NCBI RefSeq assembly: GCF_001269885.1
Contig: NZ_LHVH01000034.1
Span: forward strand, 222,707-286,706
Origin: Pseudomonas kilonensis
Lineage (GTDB): Bacteria; Pseudomonadota; Gammaproteobacteria; Pseudomonadales; Pseudomonadaceae
Length of the DNA stretch: 64,000 nt
Direction: 5' to 3'
Positions 1 through 8,612 of this stretch are shown one piece after another. Position 1 is the stretch's first letter, and each line of letters begins with the position of its first letter. The notes under the pieces were generated by a model that saw only the letters and a program-made list of their open reading frames with translations, ran no database searches and had not been told where the DNA came from. Made by a program: the position numbers and the translations under genes.

Positions 1-34
1 GGCGGGTCATGTAGTCAAGAACGGACTCAGTCAT
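1..34 (-). CDS. proA: Glutamate-5-semialdehyde dehydrogenase, first 11 codons only
   Basis: The minus strand from 34 reads MTESVLDYMTR before the window ends. This is the usual N-terminus of Pseudomonas ProA, which reduces gamma-glutamyl phosphate in proline synthesis. As I recall, proA lies close to a 3-methyladenine glycosylase gene in P. aeruginosa too, which supports the call. Only the start is visible, so nothing can be said about integrity. No strong ribosome binding site is seen upstream. Confidence 0.7.
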   Translation of the reverse strand, partial: MTESVLDYMTR

Positions 35-230
35 GGTCTGTGTGGTCTTGGCGATGAGGAAAGCGGCAGATTATAGCTGTCGTAACCCTCGACTAACAGC
101 ATGGACTCACAGTGGTGACCGGCGGAGGAGCAAAACAGGCGTAAACAGCCGGTTGAAGCGACTGTTCAGCGGTGATTAAGCTTTCCATTGCTATCATCGC
201 GCTTCCTTTGGCCTCATTTCGTTTAACGCC

Positions 231-908
231 ATGACCGATTTGCCATCGCCCAACGCCCTGCCCCACGCCTTTTTCGATCGCGACGCCCAGGTGCTTGCCA
301 AGGACCTGCTGGGCAAAGTCATCCGCCACAAGGTCGGTGAGCTGTGGCTCAGCGCGCGGATCATCGAGACCGAGGCGTATTACTTCGCCGAAAAGGGCAG
401 CCACGCCTCGCTGGGCTACACAGAAAAACGTAAGGCTTTGTTTCTGGATGGCGGGCACATCTATATGTACTACGCCCGGGGCGGCGATTCGTTGAACTTC
501 AGCGCCCAAGGCCCCGGCAATGCGGTGCTGATCAAATCGGCGTACCCGTGGGTCGACGCCCTTTGCGGGCCGGCGAGCCTGGCGCAGATGCTGCTCAACA
601 ACCCCGACGCCCAAGGCCGGCCGCGCACACCGCAAAAACTCTGTGCCGGCCAGACCTTGCTGTGCAAAGCCCTGGGGCTGAAAGTGCCGGACTGGGACGC
701 CAAACGCTTCGACCCCGAGCGCTTGCTGGTGGAAGATGTCGGCGTGCCGACGGTCAATGCGATCCAGACCACCCGCCTGGGCATTCCCCAGGGACGGGAC
801 GAACACCTGCCCTACCGCTTCGTCGACGCCGCCTACGCCCCGTGGTGTACCCGCAACCCTTTGCGGCGCGGACAGGTCGAAGGGCGTGATTATTTTTTGT
901 TGCCCTGA
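231..908 (+). CDS. 3-methyladenine DNA glycosylase (AAG/MPG family)
   Basis: This 225-residue protein belongs to the monofunctional AAG family, which removes alkylated and deaminated purines in base excision repair. The motif RIIETEAY at residues 43-50 holds the family's catalytic glutamate (E48) and the base-stacking Tyr (Y50), and H58 follows at about the expected distance. Its length fits bacterial members. It is divergent from proA on the other strand. The ATG at 231 has no clear Shine-Dalgarno, so an alternative start is possible, though the N-terminus looks natural. A REP pair follows the stop. Confidence 0.9.
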   Translation: MTDLPSPNALPHAFFDRDAQVLAKDLLGKVIRHKVGELWLSARIIETEAYYFAEKGSHASLGYTEKRKALFLDGGHIYMYYARGGDSLNFSAQGPGNAVLIKSAYPWVDALCGPASLAQMLLNNPDAQGRPRTPQKLCAGQTLLCKALGLKVPDWDAKRFDPERLLVEDVGVPTVNAIQTTRLGIPQGRDEHLPYRFVDAAYAPWCTRNPLRRGQVEGRDYFLLP

Positions 909-924
909 TGAAATACCGCATCTC

Positions 925-1031
925 CCTGTGGGAGCGGGCTTGTGGGAGCAAGGCTTGCCCGCGATGCAGGCGACACGGATCAACAGTAAGGTCGCGTCAT
1001 CGTTCGTCGCGAGCAAGCTTTGCTCCCACAA
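925..1031. repeat. REP palindrome pair
   Basis: Two inverted REP copies lie between the glycosylase gene and the DedA-PAP2 gene. The left arm is itself compound: a REP start is followed at once by a second REP core, as if one unit had been interrupted by another. The right arm is the inverse orientation. Such pairs are typical of intergenic space in this genus. Confidence 0.85.
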
Positions 1032-1086
1032 GCTCTCCCCACAGTAAAAAACTGCATGCCAATCACTATTCAATGGAGTTGTATTT

Positions 1087-2403
1087 ATGGGCCCATGGCT
1101 CGATAGCATCACCGGTTGGTTGACCGTCAACCCGCAATGGCTGGCGGTGGCGGTGTTCATCGTTGCCTGCGTGGAGTGCCTGGCCATTGCCGGCCTGATC
1201 GTGCCGGGTACGGTGCTGTTGTTTGCAATTGCCGTGCTGGCCGGCAGCGGCGCGTTGTCCTTGGGCGAGACGTTGCTGCTGGGCCTGCTTGGCGGGCTGC
1301 TCGGGGACCTGGTGTCATATTTCCTGGGGCGGCATTTCCACCAGAACATCCGACGCCTGCCGGGGCTGCGGCATCACCCGGAATGGATGAGCGCTGCGGA
1401 AAGTTATTTCCAGCGCTACGGCATCGCCAGCCTGCTGGTGGGGCGTTTCATCGGCCCGCTACGGCCGATGTTGCCGATGGTGGCCGGGATGTGCGACATG
1501 CCGTTCCCGCGCTTCGCCGCCGTCAGCGTGTTGGCCGCGGCGGGCTGGACGGTGGCGTACCTGCTGCCGGGCTGGGCCACCGGGGCGGCGTTTCGCCTGC
1601 CACTGCCTGAAGGCTTCTGGCCTCAGGCCGGCGTGGTCATCGGCAGCATCGCGGTGATGATCGGGCTGAGCGTCAACAGCAGCATGCGCCGCCATCGCCA
1701 TGCCACGGCACTGATCGCCGGCCTTGGCCTGGTGATCCTGATCGGCCTGTTCATCGGCTTTCGTTACCTGACGGCGTTCGACCAGGGCTTGATGGCCCTG
1801 GTCCAGGAGCACCGCAGCGCGACGCTGGATGAAATCGCCGTGACCTTCACGCTGATCGGCGAATTCCGCTACATGTTGATTGTCTGCAGCCTGGTGACCG
1901 GGTTACTGCTGTTGGCACGGCAATGGCGCCAGGCATTTTTTGCCGGGGGCACGATGCTGATTACCGCCCTGGCCAATACCGGCTTCAAACACTTTTTTGC
2001 CCGTGTGCGCCCGGAAATCCTCAGCGACCCGCTGACCAGCTACAGCATGCCCAGCGGCCACTCCTCCGGGGCATTCGCGCTGTTCCTGACCCTCGCTGTC
2101 CTGGCCGGCCGCGGCCAACCGCCACGCCTGCGCCTGACCTGGCTGTTGCTGGGCTGCTTGCCGGCGCTGGCCATCGCCCTGTCGCGGGTCTACCTGGGCG
2201 CGCATTGGCCGAGCGACATCGCCGCCGGGGCGATGCTCGCCGCCAGCATCTGTGCGGCCGCCCTGTGGTTGAGCCAGCGCCAGAGCCCGCTGCCGGCCAT
2301 GCCGCCAAAAGTCTGGTGGCTGGTTCTGCCGGCACTGGTGGCGGTGTTCAGTTTCTTCGCCCTGCGGCACTTGCCGCATGCGATGTTGCGGTATGCCTAT
2401 TGA
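1087..2403 (+). CDS. DedA-family membrane protein fused to PAP2 phosphatase
   Basis: This 438-residue polytopic membrane protein joins two domains. Residues 1 to about 190 are DedA-like, with the VECLAIAGLIVPGT stretch and a GRFIGPLRPMLPMVAG segment typical of DedA/SNARE-associated transport proteins that flip polyprenyl or glycero-lipids. Residues about 215-415 form a PAP2 phosphatase with the three signature blocks KHFFARVRP (near 300), PSGHSSG (near 321) and SRVYLGAHWPSD (near 366), including the catalytic histidines. The fusion suggests dephosphorylation and recycling of a lipid pyrophosphate carrier such as undecaprenyl-PP; the substrate is inference. GGAGTT lies about 9 bases before the ATG. 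Confidence 0.9.
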   Translation: MGPWLDSITGWLTVNPQWLAVAVFIVACVECLAIAGLIVPGTVLLFAIAVLAGSGALSLGETLLLGLLGGLLGDLVSYFLGRHFHQNIRRLPGLRHHPEWMSAAESYFQRYGIASLLVGRFIGPLRPMLPMVAGMCDMPFPRFAAVSVLAAAGWTVAYLLPGWATGAAFRLPLPEGFWPQAGVVIGSIAVMIGLSVNSSMRRHRHATALIAGLGLVILIGLFIGFRYLTAFDQGLMALVQEHRSATLDEIAVTFTLIGEFRYMLIVCSLVTGLLLLARQWRQAFFAGGTMLITALANTGFKHFFARVRPEILSDPLTSYSMPSGHSSGAFALFLTLAVLAGRGQPPRLRLTWLLLGCLPALAIALSRVYLGAHWPSDIAAGAMLAASICAAALWLSQRQSPLPAMPPKVWWLVLPALVAVFSFFALRHLPHAMLRYAY

Positions 2404-2424
2404 TGCCAGAGACACTGCACTCCA

Positions 2425-2519
2425 CCTGTGGGAGCGGGCTTGCTCGCGAAGGCGGTGGATCAGTTAACACATGCGTTGGATGACACTCCGCCTTCGCGAG
2501 CAAGCCCGCTCCCACAGGG
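2425..2519. repeat. REP palindrome pair
   Basis: A classical inverted REP pair: the left arm begins CCTGTGGGAGCGGGCTTGC and the right arm is its near-perfect reverse complement, with about 45 bases between. It lies between two convergent genes, where it could form a large hairpin and act as a bidirectional transcription or mRNA-decay barrier. Confidence 0.9.
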
Positions 2520-2548
2520 TCGGTGTTGTTCAGTGGATATGAGGGGTG

Positions 2549-3145
2549 TCAGGCGAAGAGCTCGCCCTGCAACTCATCGAGCAACGCCTGGATCGCATCC
2601 AGGCGCTGTTGCGGGTCGTCGAGTTGCAGCAGGTCGATCTTGTCCAGCTCGTTGAACGGCAGCAGGTAGGCCAGTTGATTGGCCAGCGATTGCTGGCCGG
2701 TCGCTTCGGTGCCCATGTTCAGCGCCTCGACCATCGGGTGCTCGGCCAGGGCCTTGAGCAGCGCCACCAGGTCGGCGTCTTCCTCTTGCAGCGGTTGCTC
2801 CGGCTCTTCCTCCAGCCACTCGACCTCGGCGACGGTCAGTTGATCCGCCTGGACGCTGCTGCCATGGACGATAAAGCGCCGCCCGCCCTGCACGCGAATG
2901 CCCAGCAGACCATTGTCCTGCTGGGAGAAATCGGTGATGCGCGCCTCACAACCGACCCGCGCATAGCCTTCAGGCGCGATGCCGACTTCCTCGCCATCGA
3001 GGATGCACACCACGCCGAAGCCTTCGCCCTTTTTCATGCAGCGCCCGATCATGTCGAGGTAGCGCGCCTCGAAAATCTGCAAGTCGAGGATGCAACCGGG
3101 GAACAGCACGGTGTTCAACGGGAAAAGCGGCAAGCTCATAACCAA
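2549..3145 (-). CDS. LON substrate-binding domain protein (no ATPase)
   Basis: This 198-residue protein opens with MSLPLFPLNTVLFPGCILDL, the hallmark of the LON N-terminal substrate-binding domain, and continues through the FGVVCI and ARITDF segments. It has no AAA+ or protease domain, so it is a stand-alone LON domain protein, a common family of unknown role that may bind protein substrates. It lies 4 bases downstream of the LrgB gene on the same strand, so the two are probably co-transcribed. MVMSLPLF gives two close possible starts, 3145 and 3139. Confidence 0.88.
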   Translation of the reverse strand: MVMSLPLFPLNTVLFPGCILDLQIFEARYLDMIGRCMKKGEGFGVVCILDGEEVGIAPEGYARVGCEARITDFSQQDNGLLGIRVQGGRRFIVHGSSVQADQLTVAEVEWLEEEPEQPLQEEDADLVALLKALAEHPMVEALNMGTEATGQQSLANQLAYLLPFNELDKIDLLQLDDPQQRLDAIQALLDELQGELFA

Positions 3146-3149
3146 TTCC

Positions 3150-3866
3150 TTAAACCGTCATCGACACCACCAACGGCAGCAACACCGCCGTGGCCACGCC
3201 CATCAGACTCATCGCCAGCGCCGCAAAGGCGCCGGTTTCCTCGCTTTCCTGCAACGCCACCGACGTGCCCACGGCATGGGCCGCCAGCCCCAGGGCCATG
3301 CCCCGGGCCTCAGGGCTATGGACACCCAACCGGGTCAAAATGCTCGGGCCGAGAATCGCCCCAAGCACACCGGTGATCAACACGAACACCGCCGCCATCG
3401 CCGCCACACCGCCGATCTGCTCGGCCACCAGCATGGCGATCGGCGAAGTCACGGACTTGGGCGCCATGGTCATCAGAATCATGTGCTCGGCACCGAAGGC
3501 CCAGCCCAACACCACCGCAGAGCCGGTGGCAAACACCCCAGCTATCACCAGCGTAGTAAAAATCGGCCAGAACAACTGCCGGATCCGTCGCAGGTTCAAA
3601 TACAGCGGCACCGCCAGGGCGACCGTGGCCGGGCCCAGCAAGATGCTGAGGATCTCGGTGCTCTTGCGGTATTCGGCATAGTCGATGCCGCAACCGACGA
3701 GCACGACGATCAACAGTACCATCGACATCAGCACCGGTTGCAGGAACACCCAGCGGGTCTTCTCGAACGCCGCCAGCACCAGTTGATAGGCGCCCAGGGT
3801 AATGCCGATGCCGAACAGCGGATGGTGAATCACCGAGGTCCAGGCACCTTGCCAGTCGAGCATCAT
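3150..3866 (-). CDS. LrgB/CidB-family membrane protein
   Basis: This 238-residue hydrophobic protein has the LrgB family core, including MAPKSVTSPIAM and HAVGTSVALQ. The family works with LrgA/CidA proteins and is linked to murein hydrolase control, programmed lysis and export of small metabolites. The start is set by the ATG at 3866, which overlaps the stop of the LrgA gene as ATGA; the frame stays open upstream but that part is a shadow of lrgA. The overlap indicates translational coupling. Confidence 0.9.
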   Translation of the reverse strand: MMLDWQGAWTSVIHHPLFGIGITLGAYQLVLAAFEKTRWVFLQPVLMSMVLLIVVLVGCGIDYAEYRKSTEILSILLGPATVALAVPLYLNLRRIRQLFWPIFTTLVIAGVFATGSAVVLGWAFGAEHMILMTMAPKSVTSPIAMLVAEQIGGVAAMAAVFVLITGVLGAILGPSILTRLGVHSPEARGMALGLAAHAVGTSVALQESEETGAFAALAMSLMGVATAVLLPLVVSMTV

Positions 3867-4228
3867 TGGCTGTCCTCCGGGGCGGCGACGTGACGCCGGG
3901 CCAGGCGCTGCATCAGCACCCCCGTCAACGCCACGGACAGCACCAGCGACAAGGTCAACGCGCCGACGATGGCCCAGAAATCGGCGGCAATCGCCCCGGC
4001 GTAGACCATCACCCCCACGGCGGGCGGCACCAGCAGCAAGGGCAGATAACGCAACAGGCTGCTGGCGGCCAGGTTCAACGGCTCGCTGACTTCGCCGCGC
4101 ACCACCAGATAACCGAGCAACAGCAGCAGACCAATGATTGGCCCCGGCAGCACCGGCAAGAACAAATGATTGATCGCAGTGCCCAGCAATTGAAACAGCA
4201 CCAGCCAGGTCAGGCCCCGTAGCAACAT
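3863..4228 (-). CDS. CidA/LrgA-family holin-like protein
   Basis: This 121-residue, four-helix membrane protein contains the LrgA signature INHLFLPVLPGPIIGLLLL. Family members are holin-like and act together with LrgB partners in control of autolysis or metabolite export. The start is the ATG at 4228, preceded by GGGGGAGAGAG; the longer upstream reading is not needed. The gene is first in a minus-strand unit lrgA-lrgB-LON, with a 4-base overlap to lrgB. Confidence 0.9.
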   Translation of the reverse strand: MLLRGLTWLVLFQLLGTAINHLFLPVLPGPIIGLLLLLGYLVVRGEVSEPLNLAASSLLRYLPLLLVPPAVGVMVYAGAIAADFWAIVGALTLSLVLSVALTGVLMQRLARRHVAAPEDSQ

Positions 4229-4290
4229 CCGCTCTCTCCCCCACAAACACCCATGAACCCCATCCCGTAGAAACCACCTGCAGAAGCTGC

Positions 4291-4398
4291 CTGTAGGAGC
4301 TGTCGAGTGCAACGAGGCTGCGATCTTTCCCCTGCCAATTGAGTCTGAAGCGAAAAATCAACAAATCAAAAGATCGCAGCCTTCGGCAGCTCCTACAG
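4291..4398. repeat. Long imperfect palindrome of the GATCGCAGCC family
   Basis: The arms CTGTAGGAGCTGTCGAG and GCAGCTCCTACAG are inverted, and the inner parts GGCTGCGATCTTT and AAAGATCGCAGCC pair as well, around an AT-rich loop. It differs from the REP family. The same element occurs at 43679-43780, where it interrupts another repeat. It occupies most of the 337-base gap between lrgA and the MaoC gene. Confidence 0.85.
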
Positions 4399-4565
4399 GG
4401 AGTAACCAGACGACACATTTAAACACGCCCGCGCTATGGGTCGGCATTCGTAAAAAGCATGGTCGATGACCTTCCCTGCGCGCCATGTTGATCTACAGTG
4501 GTTCTCCGGGGACGCCAATCCCCGTTCCAGAAAAAGTAAAACCGATGAACCCAAGGAGAGTCTCA

Positions 4566-5021
4566 ATGCCCTACGTCCCCGTTGCAGCGCTCAAAGATTA
4601 TGTCGGCAAGGAACTTGGACGTTCCGAATGGCTCACCATCGACCAGGAGCGCATCAACCTGTTCGCCGAAGCCACTGGCGACTTTCAGTTCATCCACGTC
4701 GATCCGGTCAAGGCCGCGCAGACCCCGTTTGGCAGCACCATCGCCCACGGTTTCCTGTCGCTGTCGCTGATGCCCAAGCTGATGGAAGACATCCTGATCC
4801 TGCCCGAGGGCGTGAAAATGGTCGTCAACTACGGGCTGGACAGCGTGCGCTTCATCCAACCGGTGAAGGTCGATTCCAAGGTCCGGCTCAAGGTCGACCT
4901 GGTGGAAGTCACCGAGAAAAAACCTGGCCAATGGCTGCTCAAGGCCACCGCCACGCTGGAGATCGAAGGTTCGGAAAAACCGGCCTACATCGCCGAGCCG
5001 CTGTCGCTCTGCTTCGTGTAA
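4566..5021 (+). CDS. MaoC-family dehydratase (R-specific enoyl-CoA hydratase type)
   Basis: This 151-residue protein is a single hot-dog domain. The block FAEATGDFQFIHVDPVKA holds the catalytic Asp/His pair of MaoC-like hydratases (D-x4-H), followed by the PFGSTIAHGFLSLSL segment. These enzymes hydrate trans-2-enoyl-CoA to R-3-hydroxyacyl-CoA, feeding fatty acid oxidation or polyhydroxyalkanoate precursors. The ATG at 4566 has AAGGAGAG 8 bases upstream; the longer open frame from 4485 is not supported by a ribosome binding site. It stands alone between repeat DNA and the MORN gene. Confidence 0.9.
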   Translation: MPYVPVAALKDYVGKELGRSEWLTIDQERINLFAEATGDFQFIHVDPVKAAQTPFGSTIAHGFLSLSLMPKLMEDILILPEGVKMVVNYGLDSVRFIQPVKVDSKVRLKVDLVEVTEKKPGQWLLKATATLEIEGSEKPAYIAEPLSLCFV

Positions 5022-5123
5022 ACCTGCGCAAATGCGAAACCGTCCAGGCAGTTTCGCATCGCTTTCCTATGTTCAACGCGCATAGCTGCGGCATACTCGT
5101 GGCCTGATGACCTGGATCCCGTT

Positions 5124-6842
5124 ATGCGCTTATTCGTCCCACTGACCCTGACCCTGCTGCTCACCGCCTGTGGCAACAGCGAATCGCCGCTGCCTCCCGA
5201 CGCGCGCCTGCCCGACGGCGGCCGCTATCGCGGCGACCTGGTGGACGGGTTGCTGCAAGGCCAGGGGCGCATCGATTACCCCAATGGCAGCTGGTACGCC
5301 GGGCAGTTCGACAAAGGCCAGTGGCACGGCACCGGGGAATGGCATGGCAGCAATGGCGAGGTCTATCGCGGCCAACTCCAGCAAGGCCTGTTCCACGGCC
5401 AGGGCAGCCTGACCACACCGACCAGCAGCTACACCGGCGGCTTCAAGCTGGGGCGGCGGGACGGTGAAGGGACGCTCAAGGAAAACGGCATGACCTACCG
5501 GGGCGAGTTCAAGGCCGACCGCTACACCGGCCTCGGACGCCTGGAACTCGACGACGGCAGCCAGTACCAGGGCCCGTTCGTCAACGGCAAGCCCAACGGC
5601 GAAGGCCAGCGCTTCGATGCCAGCGGCAACCAGTTCACCGGCCATTTTGTCGACGGGCAACTGCAAGGCAAGGGCACCTTCAACAGTGCCGATGGCGATG
5701 TCTACATCGGCGGTTTCAAAAACAACCAGCTCAACGGTCGCGGTCGCTACGAAAATGCCGACGGCGATGTCTGGATCGGGCAGTTCAAGGATGGCGCACT
5801 GACCGGCAAGGGCGAACTGATCGGTGCCGACGGCAGCCACTATCTCGGTCAATTCAATGATTGGCGCTTTACCGGCGAAGGCCGCCTGAACCTGCCCGAC
5901 GGCAGTTTTTACGTCGGCCAGTTCGAAAGCGACAGTTACCACGGGCGCGGCACCCTGGCGCTGACCGACGGCACCGTGCAAAGCGGCACCTGGGCCAACG
6001 GCCAGCGGGTGCGCGACGCTGATGGCCGGCTGCTGCCGGATGTCCTCGAACTCGGCCTGCTGGCCCAAGGCCGCCTGCTGGAGGACGCCCTGGCCAACAT
6101 CCCGGCCTCGACCCCGGCGGTGGAGCTGTACAGCCTGACCCTGGGTGGCGACGGCAAGCAAAGCGTGTTCCTGCGCGAATCCGACTATGTCGCCAACATG
6201 CTCACCAGCCGTTTCGGCGCATTCGGCCAGATCCGCCTGGTGAACCACCGCGATCACCTCGGCGACCGGCCCATGGCCAGCCGCGAAAGCCTGCGCCGCG
6301 CCGCCGCCACCCTGGCCGAACGCAGCGGCCCGGAAGACCTGATTTTCATCTACCTGACCAGCCACGGCACCAGCGAGCATGAACTGGTGCTCGACCAGCC
6401 GCGCATGGAACTGGCCGACCTGCCCGCCGATGAACTGGCCGTGGTCCTCGCACCGCTGAAGAACCGCGACAAGATCGTGGTGATCTCGGCCTGTTATTCC
6501 GGCGGTTTCATCCCGGTACTCAAGGATGAACGCACGCTGATCATGACCGCCTCCCGGGCCGACCGGGTGTCCTTCGGCTGCTCCGAGGAAGCCAACTTCA
6601 CCTATTTCGGCGATGCGTTGTTCGCCCAGGCATTGAACCAGACCGACGACCTGGAGCAGGCCTTCAAGCGGGCCAAGGCCACCGTGGCCGAGCGCGAACA
6701 GGCCGACAACTTCGAAGCCTCCGAACCACAGATGTGGGCGCCGAGGACGGTCCTTTCCCACTGGCAACTGCTGCGCAAACAGCAGGCACGTAAAGCATTG
6801 CAAAGTGCTGCATTGAACGACGAGGCGACAAAGAGCAACTAA
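5124..6842 (+). CDS. Lipoprotein with MORN repeats and C13 caspase-like peptidase domain
   Basis: This 572-residue protein starts with a lipoprotein signal (lipobox LTAC, lipid-anchored Cys at residue 17). Residues about 32-290 are eleven or twelve MORN-type repeats of about 23 residues (G-x-F-x-x-G-x-x-x-G-x-G pattern). Residues about 335-520 form a peptidase C13 domain (clan CD, legumain/caspase fold): the His is H414 in TSHGTS and the Cys is C457 in ISACYSGG. The arrangement predicts an envelope-anchored cysteine protease presented by a MORN scaffold. Its substrate is unknown. It is followed 27 bases later by an oxidoreductase gene on the same strand. Confidence 0.85.
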   Translation: MRLFVPLTLTLLLTACGNSESPLPPDARLPDGGRYRGDLVDGLLQGQGRIDYPNGSWYAGQFDKGQWHGTGEWHGSNGEVYRGQLQQGLFHGQGSLTTPTSSYTGGFKLGRRDGEGTLKENGMTYRGEFKADRYTGLGRLELDDGSQYQGPFVNGKPNGEGQRFDASGNQFTGHFVDGQLQGKGTFNSADGDVYIGGFKNNQLNGRGRYENADGDVWIGQFKDGALTGKGELIGADGSHYLGQFNDWRFTGEGRLNLPDGSFYVGQFESDSYHGRGTLALTDGTVQSGTWANGQRVRDADGRLLPDVLELGLLAQGRLLEDALANIPASTPAVELYSLTLGGDGKQSVFLRESDYVANMLTSRFGAFGQIRLVNHRDHLGDRPMASRESLRRAAATLAERSGPEDLIFIYLTSHGTSEHELVLDQPRMELADLPADELAVVLAPLKNRDKIVVISACYSGGFIPVLKDERTLIMTASRADRVSFGCSEEANFTYFGDALFAQALNQTDDLEQAFKRAKATVAEREQADNFEASEPQMWAPRTVLSHWQLLRKQQARKALQSAALNDEATKSN

Positions 6843-6869
6843 GCTGAACCGTATCAAGGGGGAAACACT

Positions 6870-7511
6870 ATGTACTTGACGCCTCAGCATGTTTTGCTCG
6901 CCGGTGCGACCGGGCTGACCGGGGAACACCTACTGGACCGGCTGCTCAACGAGCCGACCATCACTCGCGTCTTGGCGCCTTCACGCCGGCCACTGGCTGA
7001 ACATCCACACTTGGAAAACCCGGTTGGGGAGCCGGCCCAGGTGCTGCCTCAACTCAGTGGCCAGGTCGATATCGCCTTCTGCTGCCTCGGCACGACCATC
7101 AAGAAAGCCGGCTCTGAAGCAGCCTTTCGCGCGGTGGACCTGGACCTGGTGGTGACGTTTGCCAAGCGCGCCCGGGAACTGGGCGCACGGCACCTGGTGG
7201 TGATCAGCGCGCTGGGGGCCGACGCCAAGTCATCGATCTTCTACAACCGGGTCAAAGGTGAAATGGAGGCGGCACTCAAGGCCCAGGGCTGGCCGCAACT
7301 GACCATTTGCCGGCCTTCCCTGCTGCTGGGCGACCGGGTTGAACCGCGCCTGGCCGAGCAACTGGCCGGACCGCTGTCGAAGCTGATCCCGGGCAAGTAC
7401 CACGGCATCGAAGCCTGCCAACTGGCCCGCGCCATGTGGCGTCTGGCGCTGGAAGAACAGGATGGGGTGCGGGTGGTGGAGTCGGATGAGTTGCGTAAGC
7501 TCGGCAAATAA
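6870..7511 (+). CDS. NAD(P)-binding Rossmann-fold oxidoreductase
   Basis: This 213-residue protein has the nucleotide-binding loop GATGLTGEHLL near the N-terminus and the pattern CCLGTTIKKAGSEAAFRAVD, then HLVVISALGAD and FYNRVKGEME, which match the HTATIP2/NAD(P)H-binding group of atypical short-chain dehydrogenases. The YNRVK segment supplies the Tyr and Lys of the SDR-like site. The substrate is unknown. AAGGGGGAAA precedes the ATG at good distance. It may share a transcript with the MORN-peptidase gene just upstream. Confidence 0.82.
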   Translation: MYLTPQHVLLAGATGLTGEHLLDRLLNEPTITRVLAPSRRPLAEHPHLENPVGEPAQVLPQLSGQVDIAFCCLGTTIKKAGSEAAFRAVDLDLVVTFAKRARELGARHLVVISALGADAKSSIFYNRVKGEMEAALKAQGWPQLTICRPSLLLGDRVEPRLAEQLAGPLSKLIPGKYHGIEACQLARAMWRLALEEQDGVRVVESDELRKLGK

Positions 7512-7537
7512 AGTGACATCTGGGACAGCGCGATCAT

Positions 7538-7674
7538 TGTGGCGAGGGGATTTATCCCCGCTGGGCTGCGAAGCGGCCCCCAAATGGCCCAAAGTGTCAT
7601 GCAGCTGCCAGGGGTAATAGCCCAGTCTTTGGGGACTGCTTCGCAGCCCAGCGGGGATAAATCCCCTCGCCACA
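7538..7674. repeat. Long palindrome of the GTGGCGAGGGGATTTATCC family
   Basis: The two ends are near-perfect inverted copies (TGTGGCGAGGGGATTTATCC... and its reverse complement), each followed inward by the CTGGGCTGCGAAGC block. The same family recurs at 23273, 54989 and 61080, and in a 'GGGAGCTTGCTCCC' version at 43645 and 50519. It fills the gap between two convergent genes and could act as a terminator-like hairpin. Confidence 0.88.
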
Positions 7675-7702
7675 GATAGATCCTTCAACACAGTTAGATC
7701 TT

Positions 7703-7987
7703 TTACAACCCACCTGTAGCCTGAAACCCCACACCTATCGCCGTAAACAACGACAACGGCAACAACAAGGTATCGAGCAGCGCACTGCCCGGCAGATCGA
7801 GCCCCGGGTAACGCGGTGCCTCGGCACCAAAGCGGTCCTTGGCGCAGCAACCACCGTTGAGGGCGTACAGATCCAGGCGCGTGCCCGCATACACCACCGG
7901 CGCCCCCGGCTTGGCGGCGTCGAGGGTGCGGGCGGTGGCGCAGCCGGTCAGTTGCAGCGCCAGCAGCACGATCAGCAGCTTATTCAT
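7703..7987 (-). CDS. YceK/YidQ-family lipoprotein
   Basis: This 94-residue protein has a lipoprotein signal peptide with lipobox LTGC and the short family body with APVVYAGTRLDLYAL, DLPGSALLDTLLLPLSL and a C-terminal hydrophobic tail, as in YceK/YidQ lipoproteins of unknown function. The ATG at 7987 is preferred over a GTG one codon earlier. It overlaps the ubiX stop by 8 bases and so is probably translated from the mpl-ubiX transcript. Confidence 0.8.
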   Translation of the reverse strand: MNKLLIVLLALQLTGCATARTLDAAKPGAPVVYAGTRLDLYALNGGCCAKDRFGAEAPRYPGLDLPGSALLDTLLLPLSLFTAIGVGFQATGGL

Positions 7988-8612
7988 CACTGCTCAAATG
8001 GTGCTCGCCCCAACGAGGCAGCATGTCTTGAGGGATGTTCAGCAGATTGAGGATCCGCGCGACCACGAAATCGATCAGGTCATCAATGGTCTGCGGCTGG
8101 TGATAGAAACCCGGCGAGGCCGGCAGGATCGTCACGCCCATGTTCGACAGCTTGAGCATGTGCTCCAGGTGAATGCTCGAATACGGCGCTTCCCGCGGCA
8201 CCAGGATCAACTGGCGGCGCTCCTTGAGCGTGACGTCCGCCGCCCGCTCGATCAGGTTGTTGCAGGCCCCGGTGGCAATCGCCGACAGCGTCCCGGTGGA
8301 ACACGGCACCACCACCATGGCGGCCGGCGCGCCGGAGCCCGAGGCCACTGGCGACATCCAGTCTTCCTTGCCATACACGCGAATCTGCCCCGCCGCCGCA
8401 CCGGTGTATTCGGTGAGGAAGGCTTGCATCATCTGGGTCTTGGACGGCAGGGTCACGTCGGTCTCGGTGGCCATCACCAGTTGCGCGGCCTTGGAGATGA
8501 GGAAGTGTACCTCGCGGTCTTCACGCACCAGGCAATCGAGCAGGCGCAAGCCGTACTGGGCGCCGGACGCACCGGTCATCGCCAGCGTGATGCGTTCGGG
8601 GCCATTGCTCAT
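7980..8612 (-). CDS. ubiX: Flavin prenyltransferase UbiX
   Basis: This 210-residue protein transfers a dimethylallyl group to FMN to make the prenylated FMN cofactor used by UbiD-type decarboxylases in ubiquinone synthesis. The N-terminal ITLAMTGASGAQYGLRLLDCL is the FMN-binding start of the family; VVPCSTGTLSAIATGACNNLIERAADV and LVPREAPYSSIHLEHM are family core blocks. The start at 8612 overlaps the mpl stop as ATGA, indicating coupling. The open frame extends upstream but only as an mpl shadow. Confidence 0.95.
   Translation of the reverse strand: MSNGPERITLAMTGASGAQYGLRLLDCLVREDREVHFLISKAAQLVMATETDVTLPSKTQMMQAFLTEYTGAAAGQIRVYGKEDWMSPVASGSGAPAAMVVVPCSTGTLSAIATGACNNLIERAADVTLKERRQLILVPREAPYSSIHLEHMLKLSNMGVTILPASPGFYHQPQTIDDLIDFVVARILNLLNIPQDMLPRWGEHHLSSDE

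Noticed and set aside
93..1349. Long minus-strand open frame of 418 codons over the glycosylase and DedA genes
   Set aside because: It is a shadow of two well-supported plus-strand genes and crosses a REP; no family features.
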